Shown here: one piece after another, positions 1 through 6,526 of the stretch
How positions within the stretch are numbered: position 1 is the stretch's first letter
Layout of the letters: each line of letters begins with the position of its first letter
DNA from: Wolbachia sp.
GTDB lineage: Bacteria > Pseudomonadota > Alphaproteobacteria > Rickettsiales > Anaplasmataceae
Direction of reading: 5' to 3'
Assembly: GCA_022836975.1 (NCBI GenBank)
Contig: JAIXMJ010000019.1
Coordinates: 1 to 11,847 of the forward strand
Length of the DNA stretch: 11,847 bases
The notes under the pieces: model-generated
The model's database searches: none
Told to the model about the DNA's origin: nothing
The model's input: the letters and a program-made list of their open reading frames with translations, nothing else
Position numbers and translations under genes: made by a program

Positions 1-268
1 GACTCAACAACCCAATATCATAGGTTTTCCCATATCCAGTCTCAGCATCAATCACAATACCAGAATGGATCTTGTTAGGATCCTGCAAATGGCTCAGCAT
101 ACCATCTAGAACAACCTTACGACGTTTTGCAATAACAGGCTCTTTTGATTTATCAAATTTCAGCTCAGGCTCACATTTCAGCTCAGACTTATGATTTAAA
201 ATTGCATCATTTAATTCACTACGAGTTTTTTTCAACTCTGCTATTAAAGGATCTCTTTGCAACGACAT
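1..268 (-). CDS. P-loop NTPase or helicase-like protein, N-terminal fragment (runs off left edge)
   Basis: A minus-strand frame opens with ATG at 268 (reads MSLQRDPLIAEL...) and stays open for about 89 codons to the window edge. Residues 1-50 are charged and polar and include a short degenerate repeat (ELKCEP/ELKFDK) encoded by an 18-bp period. The stretch near residues 69-83 reads GIVIDAETGYGKTYD: a beta strand followed by a Walker-A-like loop (AETGYGKT, with Ala in place of the first Gly). This fits a P-loop NTPase, probably a DEAD/DEAH or SF2-type helicase, with the ATPase domain continuing outside the window. No clear Shine-Dalgarno sequence precedes the ATG, but no other start fits better. 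The family is inference; the rest of the protein is not visible. Confidence 0.6.
   Translation of the reverse strand, partial: MSLQRDPLIAELKKTRSELNDAILNHKSELKCEPELKFDKSKEPVIAKRRKVVLDGMLSHLQDPNKIHSGIVIDAETGYGKTYDIGLLS
157..192. repeat. 18-bp imperfect tandem repeat inside the left-edge gene
   Basis: The 12-mer ATTTCAGCTCAG occurs at 157-168 and again at 175-186, giving a period of 18 bp (six codons). On the minus strand it encodes the repeated ELK-x-x-x units of the polar N-terminal region. The period is a multiple of three, so copy-number change would keep the frame. Confidence 0.6.
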
Positions 269-368
269 AATATATCTATAAAATTAACCAATACTGTGTT
301 ATTTTGTACTAAAACCGCTTTAAATGTCAATACAAAACTGTACAGTTCCAATAAGTATAAGAAGCTGT

Positions 369-601
369 TCACAATTTTTTTTTAACCAGAACATTTTCTC
401 TATCCTCATTCGGTTTTGTACTCCATTTCTTGAAATACTCGTAATAATTGCGCCATTTTGGAAGCTCTTTTGCAGTAACAGCCACTTTTGCGGCACACCG
501 CAAAATAACTCCAAGTTTTCTTGGCTTCGTCTTCTTTCGTGCACTCTAAAATTGGCCTAATCTTTTCGAATTTTTCACGATCTTGTGTATATGTTTCTCA
601 T
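369..601 (-). pseudogene. IS5-family transposase remnant (N-terminal part, several frameshifts)
   Basis: No single frame is open, but three minus-strand frames read in order give a transposase N-terminus. One begins at ATG 599-601 (MRN...). The next supplies YTQDREKFEKIRPILE and later AVCRKSGCYCK. The third supplies KELPKWRNYYEYFKKWSTKP and stops at 369-371. The order 'FEKIRPILE ... SGC-x-x ... LPK-W-x-x-YxYFKKW' is the usual start of IS5-type transposases with a DUF4096-like N-terminal domain, as found in Wolbachia and its relatives. The DDE catalytic core is absent, so only the first 75 or so codons survive. I could not find terminal inverted repeats. Open frames in this stretch on either strand (for example plus 324-560) are by-products of this decayed gene. 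Confidence 0.65.
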
Positions 602-762
602 AGTTCACCTTACTTAAACTACACTCATCTTACTATATTCATAGATCGCGTACAAGCTCTTACATAATAATCTTTTATTTTGTCTCAAAGCAAGTATAAT
701 GCAGTATTACTATACAAGATCTTGTCTAAATTTGGAAATTAATACAAATTCAGGAAGCATTT
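602..762. other. Upstream region of the dehydratase gene
   Basis: This 161-bp AT-rich stretch separates the transposase relic from the dehydratase start. It holds a TATAAT box (695-700) and the ribosome binding site AGGAAG (752-757). I see nothing else in it. Confidence 0.4.
695..700 (+). promoter_or_regulatory. Candidate -10 box for the dehydratase gene
   Basis: A perfect TATAAT lies 63 bp upstream of the ATG at 763, which would leave a leader of about 55 nt. No good -35 hexamer is seen at 16-18 bp spacing (CTTTTA or TTTTAT at best). In DNA this AT-rich, TATAAT can occur by chance. The well-spaced AGGAAG just before the ATG supports the translation start. Confidence 0.3.
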
Positions 763-1101
763 ATGGTGGAAATAAAATTAGTTAATAAATCTTGCACACC
801 ATGCCAAGGAAAAGTTCCTCCATTACCTAAGGAAGAAATTTTTAAACTGCTTATAGAGTTAAATAATAATTGGGTATTAAATGGTGCTGGTCATTTATAT
901 AAAGAATATAAATTTAGTAACTTTATAAAAGCTATAAATTTTGCTAATCACATTGCAGAACTTGCAGAAAAAGAGGCTCACCATCCTAATTTATGGATAA
1001 CATGGGGAATGTGTGCAGTTGAGATATGGACGCATAAAATTGATGGCCTTACTGAAAATGACTTCATTCTTGCAGCAAAGATTAATATATTACCAAAATA
1101 A
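763..1101 (+). CDS. phhB: 4a-hydroxytetrahydrobiopterin dehydratase (pterin-4a-carbinolamine dehydratase)
   Basis: The 112-residue product matches the PCD/DCoH family, which dehydrates 4a-hydroxytetrahydrobiopterin so the pterin cofactor can be recycled. The family signature is visible as EAHHPNLWITW at residues 71-81. His73, His74 and His91 have the same spacing as the catalytic His61/62/79 of the mammalian enzyme. Length is normal for the family. An N-terminal extension of about 15 residues contains Cys11 and Cys14 (CTPC). The start at 763 is supported by AGGAAG 5 nt upstream. The gene is monocistronic: a transposase relic lies before it and a tRNA on the other strand after it. No phenylalanine hydroxylase is in the window, so its biological substrate here is open. 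The cytosolic location is inferred from the absence of a signal peptide. Confidence 0.9.
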   Translation: MVEIKLVNKSCTPCQGKVPPLPKEEIFKLLIELNNNWVLNGAGHLYKEYKFSNFIKAINFANHIAELAEKEAHHPNLWITWGMCAVEIWTHKIDGLTENDFILAAKINILPK

Positions 1102-1219
1102 ACAAGAGTAATATGTATTTCATTCTTCATATGACCAATACAACATGTCCAATTCTTTATACGTTTTCTTTATTATCTCCTATTATTCTCTCTAGATATG
1201 CAGAGAACCTATGCTTATG

Positions 1220-1296
1220 TGGTGGGACTAGTGCGATTCGAACGCACGGCCTTCGGATTAGGAATCCAACGCTCTATCCTACTGAGCTATAGCCCC
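1220..1296 (-). tRNA. tRNA-Arg (anticodon CCT), CCA encoded
   Basis: The minus strand folds into a full cloverleaf of 77 nt. The acceptor stem is GGGGCTA/TAGTCCC with one G-U pair. The D-arm stem is GCTC/GAGC. The anticodon stem TTGGA/TCCGA carries loop TTCCTAA, which gives anticodon CCT for AGG codons. The variable loop is AGGCC and the T-arm is GTGCG-TTCGAAT-CGCAC. The discriminator is A, and the 3' CCA is encoded in the DNA (1220-1222). The 5' end is at 1296. The gene is divergent from the fbpC-like gene. Confidence 0.96.
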
Positions 1297-1335
1297 ATTG
1301 AAAAATAATCCTATATTTTGCCGATACAATGTTAT

Positions 1336-1341
1336 TATAAT
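1336..1341 (+). promoter_or_regulatory. Candidate -10 box for the fbpC-like gene
   Basis: TATAAT lies 24 bp before the ATG at 1365, in the short gap between the divergent tRNA and this gene. No convincing -35 element is present, and the leader has no Shine-Dalgarno sequence (it reads AAATAAATAAACG). If used, the leader would be about 17 nt. Confidence 0.3.
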
Positions 1342-1364
1342 GGAATTATTTAAATAAATAAACG

Positions 1365-2078
1365 ATGCTAGTTAATAATGTCAGCTACCACTATAATGGT
1401 AATGACAATTTTGCTTTACGCAATATAAATATCAGAGTACAAAAAGGTAGTGTAGTCTGTTTGTTTGGACACTCTGGTTGTGGTAAATCAACTATCTTAA
1501 AATTAGTCACAGGGATAGAAAACCCACGGTGTGGCTCTATTACAATTGGTGATAGATTAATTGCAAGTAATAATCAATCTATTGCTATAGAAGATAGAAA
1601 TGTTGGGCTAATTTTTCAGCATCCAGCACTGTTTCCTCATAAAACAGTAATGGAAAATGTGATCTTTGCCATCAAAAATTTTAGTAAAAAGGAAAAATAC
1701 AGTATTGCTTCAGAAATACTAGAATTATTAAATATAAAACAGTATGAAAATATGTATCCTAAAGTTTTATCTGGTGGACAACAACAATTGGTAACAATAG
1801 CAAGGGTAATAGCACAAAATCCTGATGTTGCATTGCTTGATGAACCATTTGCCAGCTTAGATGTTCTACTTAAATATAAAACTAGACAGTATATACTGTC
1901 GCTCCTGAGAAGTAAAAATATTCCTGTACTAATGGTTACACATGACCCACAAGAAGCATTAGAAACCTCAGATTTTATTTATATAATGAAGGATGGTAGA
2001 ATTATACAATCCGGTGTACCAAGAAGTTTACCCAAAAACTTTTGGGAAGTTTGTATGAACTTCTCTGAAGTTTCCTAG
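1365..2078 (+). CDS. fbpC: ABC transporter ATP-binding protein, ferric iron (FbpC-like) type
   Basis: A 237-residue ABC nucleotide-binding domain that would energise import through a membrane permease. Visible motifs in order: Walker A GHSGCGKST (35-43), Q-loop Gln85 in IFQHPALFPH, signature LSGGQQQ (135-141, followed by Leu where Arg is usual), Walker B VALLDEP (155-161), D-loop SLD (164-166) and H-loop His193 in VTHD. The segment 'EDRNVGLIFQHPALFPHKTV' is typical of the FbpC/PotA group. The protein ends soon after the NBD and lacks the C-terminal TOBE-like domain of long FbpC proteins, so substrate identity is uncertain; ThiQ-like or another small importer ATPase is the alternative. No permease or binding-protein gene is adjacent, which fits Anaplasmataceae, where such transporter genes are scattered. 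The last codons contain a small inverted repeat (2058-2072). Confidence 0.8.
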   Translation: MLVNNVSYHYNGNDNFALRNINIRVQKGSVVCLFGHSGCGKSTILKLVTGIENPRCGSITIGDRLIASNNQSIAIEDRNVGLIFQHPALFPHKTVMENVIFAIKNFSKKEKYSIASEILELLNIKQYENMYPKVLSGGQQQLVTIARVIAQNPDVALLDEPFASLDVLLKYKTRQYILSLLRSKNIPVLMVTHDPQEALETSDFIYIMKDGRIIQSGVPRSLPKNFWEVCMNFSEVS

Positions 2079-2541
2079 ATTTTTCTACTTGGTATGCCAT
2101 GTGGTAGTACAAAGATGTTTTCTCTAGACTCTTTGCAAAGCAATATAAAATCTATACAATTTCAATCTTATCTATGTATAACTTCCTTACTGCAAACATT
2201 CTGATTATGTTGCAACAATAAGCTTTATATATCAAATAAATATTAGATTAATAGTTAATCTATATATTTAGTTTTTTCAGGAGGAAAATGTAAATGCTAT
2301 AAATGTACAAGAATTTTGTACAAATGAAGATAATCTACAACCATTGTTATAACTGAAAATAGAGGAGCAGTGGTAAAATTTTTTACAGAAATTCAAAACA
2401 TTGTACAATATTACTTATGTAACTATAGATTATCAAAAATTAACATCTAGCAACAGGCTCCTATTATATAAAATGTATTAGACTTATCTTGCATTATCAA
2501 TGCAGGATATAGGTAGATTATATTCTTAAATAAAACTGAAT
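2079..2541. other. Long gap between fbpC-like gene and ispDF
   Basis: This 463-bp stretch has no intact gene. It contains a possible decayed plus-strand gene (2281-2450, listed separately). Just before ispDF there is a small palindrome, TGCAT-5 nt-ATGCA (2490-2504), of unknown meaning. I see no tRNA, convincing terminator or strong promoter in it. Confidence 0.4.
2281..2450 (+). pseudogene. Possible frameshifted gene remnant, function unknown
   Basis: Two plus-strand frames run into each other. The first (2281-2352) reads EENVNAINVQEF, then CTNEDNLQPLL and stop. The second (2334-2450) reads STTIVITENRGAVVKFF, then TEIQNIVQYYL and onward to stop. Switching frame near 2338-2350 gives one continuous protein-like stretch of about 55 residues. 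AGGAGG (2279-2284) sits in front of an ATG, but that ATG is followed at once by a stop (ATG TAA). I do not recognise a family. In DNA this AT-rich, short open stretches do occur by chance, so confidence is low. Confidence 0.25.
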
Positions 2542-3723
2542 ATGTATAGATTAAAAAAATATGCAACACTTATAGTTGCTGCAGGTATAGGTGAGAGATG
2601 TGAGAGTGATATTCCTAAACAATATATAAAATTAGCAGGCAAGCCAATTTTGTTACATACAGTAGAGAAGTTTTTAGAAAGCAAATATATAGATTATATT
2701 AGAATGATCATTCACAAAGATCATGAAGAACTTTATAATCAAGTCGTTACTTTATCCATTAAAGACCATAGATTATTATTTCCTGTTTATGGTGGAGAAA
2801 CGAGACAAGAGTCTGTGAAATTGGGACTAGAAAGTTTACAGCAAAAGTCTATTGAATATGTGATAATACATGATGCATGTAGGCCTTTTGTCTCTTCTGC
2901 TTTAATTGAAAGATTGGTTAAATGCATTGGAGATGGATGTACAGGAGTTGTGCCTGTTGTTGATATTGAAGATACGGTATCGTTAATAAGTGGTGACTCA
3001 ATAGAATCTACAATTTGCAGAACAAAATTAAAAGCTATACAAACCCCTCAGATTTTTAATTATCAAGAATTATTATCCTGCCATAAGTTGGCTGATCAGC
3101 TATTTACCGATGATTCGTCATTAGTGAAAGCATGTAAAAAGCATGTTATGATTATGTGTGGTGAAAAATCTAATTTTAAAATAACTACAAAAGAAGATAT
3201 TTATATGGCAGTAAAGTTTCGTGTTGGTAGTGGCTATGATATACATAAATTTGTGAAATTTCAGGATAGTTCTAAATGTTTTATCAAAATCTGTGGTGTT
3301 GAAATTGAACATGATATGGCAATAGCTGCACATTCTGATGGTGATGTTGGAATACACGCAATAGTTGATGCAATATTGGGAGCATTGGGATGCGGAGATA
3401 TCGGAGAATATTTTCCTCCAGATTCTCCTAAATGGCAAGGATATGATTCATCTCATTTTCTTAATTTTGCTGTAAAACAGGCACAGCAGCGGGGATATGG
3501 TATATCCAATTTAGATGTTACATTAATCTGTGAAAAACCTAAAATATTACCTTATAAAGCGAAGATGAAAAAATTTATAGCAGAAATCTTGGGTGTAAAT
3601 GATGAACTTGTGAATATAAAGGCAACGACTACTGAAGGATTAGGTTCCATTGGAAGGAAAAAAGGGATAGCAGCTCACGCTACAGTGTTGTTGTGTAACA
3701 CTACCGGGTTTTCTAAGACTTGA
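2542..3723 (+). CDS. ispDF: Bifunctional IspD/IspF: MEP cytidylyltransferase and MECDP synthase
   Basis: A 393-residue fusion catalysing two non-consecutive steps of the MEP isoprenoid pathway: transfer of CMP to 2-C-methyl-D-erythritol 4-phosphate, and cyclisation to the 2,4-cyclodiphosphate after the IspE step. The IspD part (1-225) shows the nucleotide-binding start LIVAAGIGER...PKQY (10-28), GGETRQESV (84-92), HDACRPFV (110-117), and the RTKLKAIQTPQIF region (160-172). The IspF part (227-385) begins RVGSGYDIH. Metal ligands Asp233, His235 and His272 are present, with the AHSDGDVGIH motif (263-272), GDIGEYFPP (285-293) and ATTTEGLGSIGR (361-372). Both active sites look intact and length is normal for alphaproteobacterial IspDF. 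No strong Shine-Dalgarno sequence precedes the ATG. The gene stands alone, with 140 bp to the next. Confidence 0.96.
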   Translation: MYRLKKYATLIVAAGIGERCESDIPKQYIKLAGKPILLHTVEKFLESKYIDYIRMIIHKDHEELYNQVVTLSIKDHRLLFPVYGGETRQESVKLGLESLQQKSIEYVIIHDACRPFVSSALIERLVKCIGDGCTGVVPVVDIEDTVSLISGDSIESTICRTKLKAIQTPQIFNYQELLSCHKLADQLFTDDSSLVKACKKHVMIMCGEKSNFKITTKEDIYMAVKFRVGSGYDIHKFVKFQDSSKCFIKICGVEIEHDMAIAAHSDGDVGIHAIVDAILGALGCGDIGEYFPPDSPKWQGYDSSHFLNFAVKQAQQRGYGISNLDVTLICEKPKILPYKAKMKKFIAEILGVNDELVNIKATTTEGLGSIGRKKGIAAHATVLLCNTTGFSKT

Positions 3724-3824
3724 TCTCAAACCTTATTTTGATATTCAAATATATAGCTATAGTTTGGAAATAAAAAATGGTTGATATTTTAGAGTACAAA
3801 ATACTATTTTAAATTAACGTATTA

Positions 3825-3833
3825 TGATATAAT
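3825..3833 (+). promoter_or_regulatory. Extended -10 promoter for the GDSL-hydrolase/alpha-beta-hydrolase pair
   Basis: TGATATAAT matches the extended -10 consensus (TG-N-TATAAT) exactly. It lies 30 bp before the ATG at 3864, implying a leader of about 24 nt. The -35 region is poor (TATTTT at 17 bp spacing), as is common for extended -10 promoters. It would drive the broken GDSL gene and, by read-through, the overlapping hydrolase gene. Confidence 0.5.
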
Positions 3834-3863
3834 AAGTCAAGTAATATATTCATACTATATGTA

Positions 3864-4944
3864 ATGTATAAAAAATTATATGTTTTAGGTGATAGTTTGT
3901 CTGATAATGGAGCATTTACAGGAATTGTAAAGCACCTCTCTTTTGCTAAAAATATAGAATTTGATCCACCAGCATATCAAGGGAGATGTTTGAGTGATGG
4001 TAAAGTTGCAGTAGAATGGTTAGCTGACTCTTTAGAAATTGATCTTAAATCTGGATGGAAGTGCACTATCTGGAATAGAAAGTGTGAGCAAATAGGTTAT
4101 AATTATGCAGTTTCAAGTGCATTAGCTGCTAAATATAATGATACTGTAAGCAGGTTTTTTTTCAATAAGTTTCGATTAAAAAAACAAGTTGAGGCATTAA
4201 TTTCACACCATAAGGATATTAGTAGAAGGAATGATTTATTTTTTATGACGATTGGTGGAAATGACATTATAAGGGCTACATTTGAAACTATTGATGATAC
4301 AGAAAGGATCCTAGAACGTGCAGTTAGTAAGATATGTGATGCCATTAAAACTTTGTATCAAAATAATGCTAGAAACATAGTTATCGCCAATGTGCCAGAT
4401 GTTGGTGTAATACCAGCATTTAATAAATCTGAAAAGTTAGCAGTATTTGCCACAGCGCTTACAGATAGCTTTAACAATAAATTGGCGAACAGTTTGAACA
4501 ATCTAGAGGCCGAATACATTGATCTTAAAATAAAACGGTTTGATCTTCATTCCGAGTTTAGGAATATTATTAATAAGTATAAAAGTGAAGGTAAGAATTA
4601 TACAGATGCAGCTAGCTCAAATTTTATAGACAAGTTATTAAGTAGTAGCAATTCTTGGTATAAGAAAGCTGAAGTGGTATGGTCTATTATTACTAGTGGA
4701 AGGCTGACACTAGAACCGTGTTCTGAAGATAAACTTAATGAACATTTATTTTTTGATCCCTACTAAAAGGTCTCACAAATATGCAGGGGATAAATTGTAT
4801 CAATTAGTTTCTGAAGAACCGACTTTATCAGCTCGTTATTGCGCTAGCAATAAAGATGATAGCGGGATTGCGTATAATTTTGTTGGTATGTTAGGGGATG
4901 TTACAAACATTTCTACAGAATTTGTAGGTAAAAAAAATGATTGA
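3864..4944 (+). pseudogene. GDSL/SGNH-family lipase or esterase, frameshifted at the catalytic Asp-x-x-His block
   Basis: The first frame (3864-4766) gives 300 residues of an SGNH hydrolase. Block I is GDSLSDNG (9-16, nucleophile Ser11). Block II is NYAVSSA (80-86, with Ser where Gly is usual). Block III is GGND (131-134, Asn133 for the oxyanion hole). The frame stops right after LFFDPY (295-300), which is the first half of block V (DxxHP), before the catalytic His. The remaining family-like sequence, PTKRSHKYAGDKLYQLVSEE, continues in another frame (from about 4758) to 4944. Joined, the text would read FFDPY-(H)-PTKRSH, so the gene is frameshifted and probably lacks activity. There is no signal peptide, because Ser11 is only eleven residues from the start. 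The tail frame overlaps the next gene by 8 bp, which suggests an original translationally coupled pair. A sequencing error is the main alternative. Confidence 0.8.
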
Positions 4945-5578
4945 AATTAATGGTCCAGAAATTTGTATAGGTGAAAATAAGAAACACCTTGTGGTTTGTT
5001 TACATGGTTGGGGTTCAAGCGGTGATAATTTTATTCATGTAGCTAAGGTCATGAATAAGTTTTTGCCTGATTCATGTTTTATAGCTCCCAATGCTCCTTT
5101 TCCTAGAAAAACAGGTGGTGGTTATCAGTGGTTTAGCTTGGAAAACAGAGCAGAAGATGTGCTGTATAGTGGAGTAAAAAATGCTGCGTCTATTATCAAT
5201 AATTTTATAGATAGGAAATTACAGGAAATGAATCTTGATGATACACAACTTTCTTTAATAGGGTTTTCACAAGGTGCAATGGCGGCAATACATACATCAT
5301 TAACACGTATACAGCCATGTGCATCAGTTATTGCATATTCAGGTAGATTTATTGCACCACCTAAAGTTGCAATTGACATTAAATCAAAACCTAATATATG
5401 TGTCATTCATGGAGATGCTGATGATGTTGTTCCCTTTTCCTGTCTAGATTCGTCAGTAAAAACATTAAGAGAAAATGGAATAAATGCTGAATCACATGCT
5501 ATTCATTCATTAGGGCATATAATTAACGATGAAGGAATAAAATTAGGGGTTGAATTCATCAAAAGGAATTTTGCCTAG
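4937..5578 (+). CDS. Alpha/beta hydrolase, phospholipase/carboxylesterase family (YpfH/acyl-protein-thioesterase-like)
   Basis: The 213-residue product is a single-domain serine hydrolase of the phospholipase/carboxylesterase (APT1-like) family. It would hydrolyse carboxyl- or thio-esters; the substrate cannot be told from sequence. The oxyanion region is CLHGWGSSGDNF (21-32). The nucleophile elbow is GFSQG (109-113, Ser111). The acid is Asp162 in HGDADDVVP, and the base is His194 in SLGHII. The loop GGYQWFSL (60-67) is also family-typical. Length is normal and the triad intact. The ATG at 4937 overlaps the old GDSL reading frame in ATGATTGA, so it was probably translated by coupling. With the upstream gene broken at 4766, ribosomes may now stop about 170 nt early, and expression could be reduced. 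No signal peptide; likely cytosolic. Confidence 0.9.
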   Translation: MIEINGPEICIGENKKHLVVCLHGWGSSGDNFIHVAKVMNKFLPDSCFIAPNAPFPRKTGGGYQWFSLENRAEDVLYSGVKNAASIINNFIDRKLQEMNLDDTQLSLIGFSQGAMAAIHTSLTRIQPCASVIAYSGRFIAPPKVAIDIKSKPNICVIHGDADDVVPFSCLDSSVKTLRENGINAESHAIHSLGHIINDEGIKLGVEFIKRNFA

Positions 5579-5835
5579 GTGATACATTTACGTCATGAGA
5601 ATGTTGTAACCCTCACTATGGATTAGAAATTCAACATAACATCAAAAAAGATTAGATCCGCTGCGAAGCACTGCGAAGTATTTTGAGTATGGAGTAGTCC
5701 AAAAGTAGAATTAGCTAAAAACCATGTTTTAGATTCACGAGACCAGCTATCATGCGGTCTTTTTACTACTTCTTTGTAATTCATTGCCATATTTTTATTT
5801 TAAAAATAATATTCTACTCCCTTATTTATTTCTTC
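5579..5835. other. Gap between convergent genes; possible untranslated tail or small RNA
   Basis: These 257 bp lie between the hydrolase gene and the tail of the minus-strand unknown gene. They contain a tandem CTGCGAAG (5661-5668 and 5671-5678, period 10) and the terminator-like hairpin at 5740-5764. I see no coding frame that looks like protein. A small RNA ending at the hairpin is possible but unsupported. Confidence 0.35.
5740..5764 (+). terminator. Candidate Rho-independent terminator
   Basis: AGACC (5740-5744) pairs with GGTCT (5756-5760). An inner GC/GC pair can extend the stem past a one-base bulge. TTTT follows directly, making a run of five T with the last stem base. The orientation fits ending the transcript of the hydrolase gene about 160 bp upstream. 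No T-run flanks it on the other strand, so it is directional. Confidence 0.5.
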
Positions 5836-5893
5836 TCACTTATTTTTTTGTAGCTTTGCAGAGGGTCTATTCTCTTGCAAAAATTTCCTAAAT

Positions 5894-6460
5894 TCATCTA
5901 AATCTTTGATTTATAGAACCTAAATAATGCTTTTGGAAATGATCTTTGATTTTCTTACCTAATTTTTTAATTTTCTCTTTTATCTTGCACAACATATGTG
6001 TGTCATATGCAGTAGCGGTATTGTTATTTAATGCTTTTAAAGTCACTCCTACCTTACATTCTAAAGATTTGATATATTTTAAAATATTTTCAAAATTATT
6101 TTGATTAGAATTAAGTGTTTTGCTATGTGAATTTTTTTTCTTGATATTACGTTTAGCTAAGGCTGTTGTTTCGATTTCATGCCAAACTATAAATGGATCG
6201 CTTTTTACTTGTTGTTCATGCTTATGTTTTTCTAAAAAGCTTTCAGCTTGCTCTATTATTCCTAGCAACGTATTCAATTTATCTTCAATTTTTCTATAAT
6301 TCTTGAGATCATCACTGATTTTCTTTACCGTTATATCACTCTTTTTATCTTTTTTAATTTGTTTTTCGAATTGATGCCATAATTTATTCCTTGACTTTTG
6401 GGAATAGTTTCTAATGTTTGTCAATTGTGAAGATATTTTATATGATCTAGACTTATACAT
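5894..6460 (-). CDS. Lysine-rich hypothetical protein, probably truncated at its C-terminus
   Basis: A 188-residue, strongly basic protein rich in Lys and Asn. I do not recognise a family. Residues 30-95 and 135-180 look helical and charged (for example KKISDDLKNYRKIEDKLNTL and IKEKIKKLGKKIKDHFQKHY), possibly coiled-coil. There is no signal peptide or membrane segment. GAGG lies 9 nt before the ATG at 6460 and supports the start. The frame ends in QRFR-stop at 5894. A second minus-strand frame from 5910 down to a TGA at 5836-5838 reads IKDLDEFRKFLQENRPSAKL plus four more residues, a convincing continuation. A one-base shift near 5910 would give a protein of about 207 residues. The gene is divergent from ccmF, separated by 66 bp. 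A secreted effector is possible, but nothing in the sequence shows it. Confidence 0.6.
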   Translation of the reverse strand: MYKSRSYKISSQLTNIRNYSQKSRNKLWHQFEKQIKKDKKSDITVKKISDDLKNYRKIEDKLNTLLGIIEQAESFLEKHKHEQQVKSDPFIVWHEIETTALAKRNIKKKNSHSKTLNSNQNNFENILKYIKSLECKVGVTLKALNNNTATAYDTHMLCKIKEKIKKLGKKIKDHFQKHYLGSINQRFR

Positions 6461-6526
6461 ATGTTATTACCTCAATATTTATCTAATATATTATAAAGGT
6501 GTAATTATTAAATTTGTGTAAAAGTC

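Noticed and set aside
324..560. Open frames of 78 (plus) and 74 (minus) codons on both strands
   Set aside because: The minus-strand pieces in the other two frames rebuild a transposase N-terminus, so these open frames are by-products of a decayed gene.
1186..1207. Hairpin TTCTCT-10 nt-AGAGAA downstream of the tRNA
   Set aside because: The stem is short and has no T-run in the direction of the tRNA; too weak to call a terminator.
2057..2074. Inverted repeat AACTTC-TCT-GAAGTT at the end of the fbpC-like gene
   Set aside because: It lies inside coding sequence, and the T-run comes about 8 nt too late for a normal terminator.
2490..2504. Palindrome TGCAT-TATCA-ATGCA before ispDF as an operator
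   Set aside because: Half-sites of five bases are expected by chance in AT-rich DNA, and no regulator is in sight.
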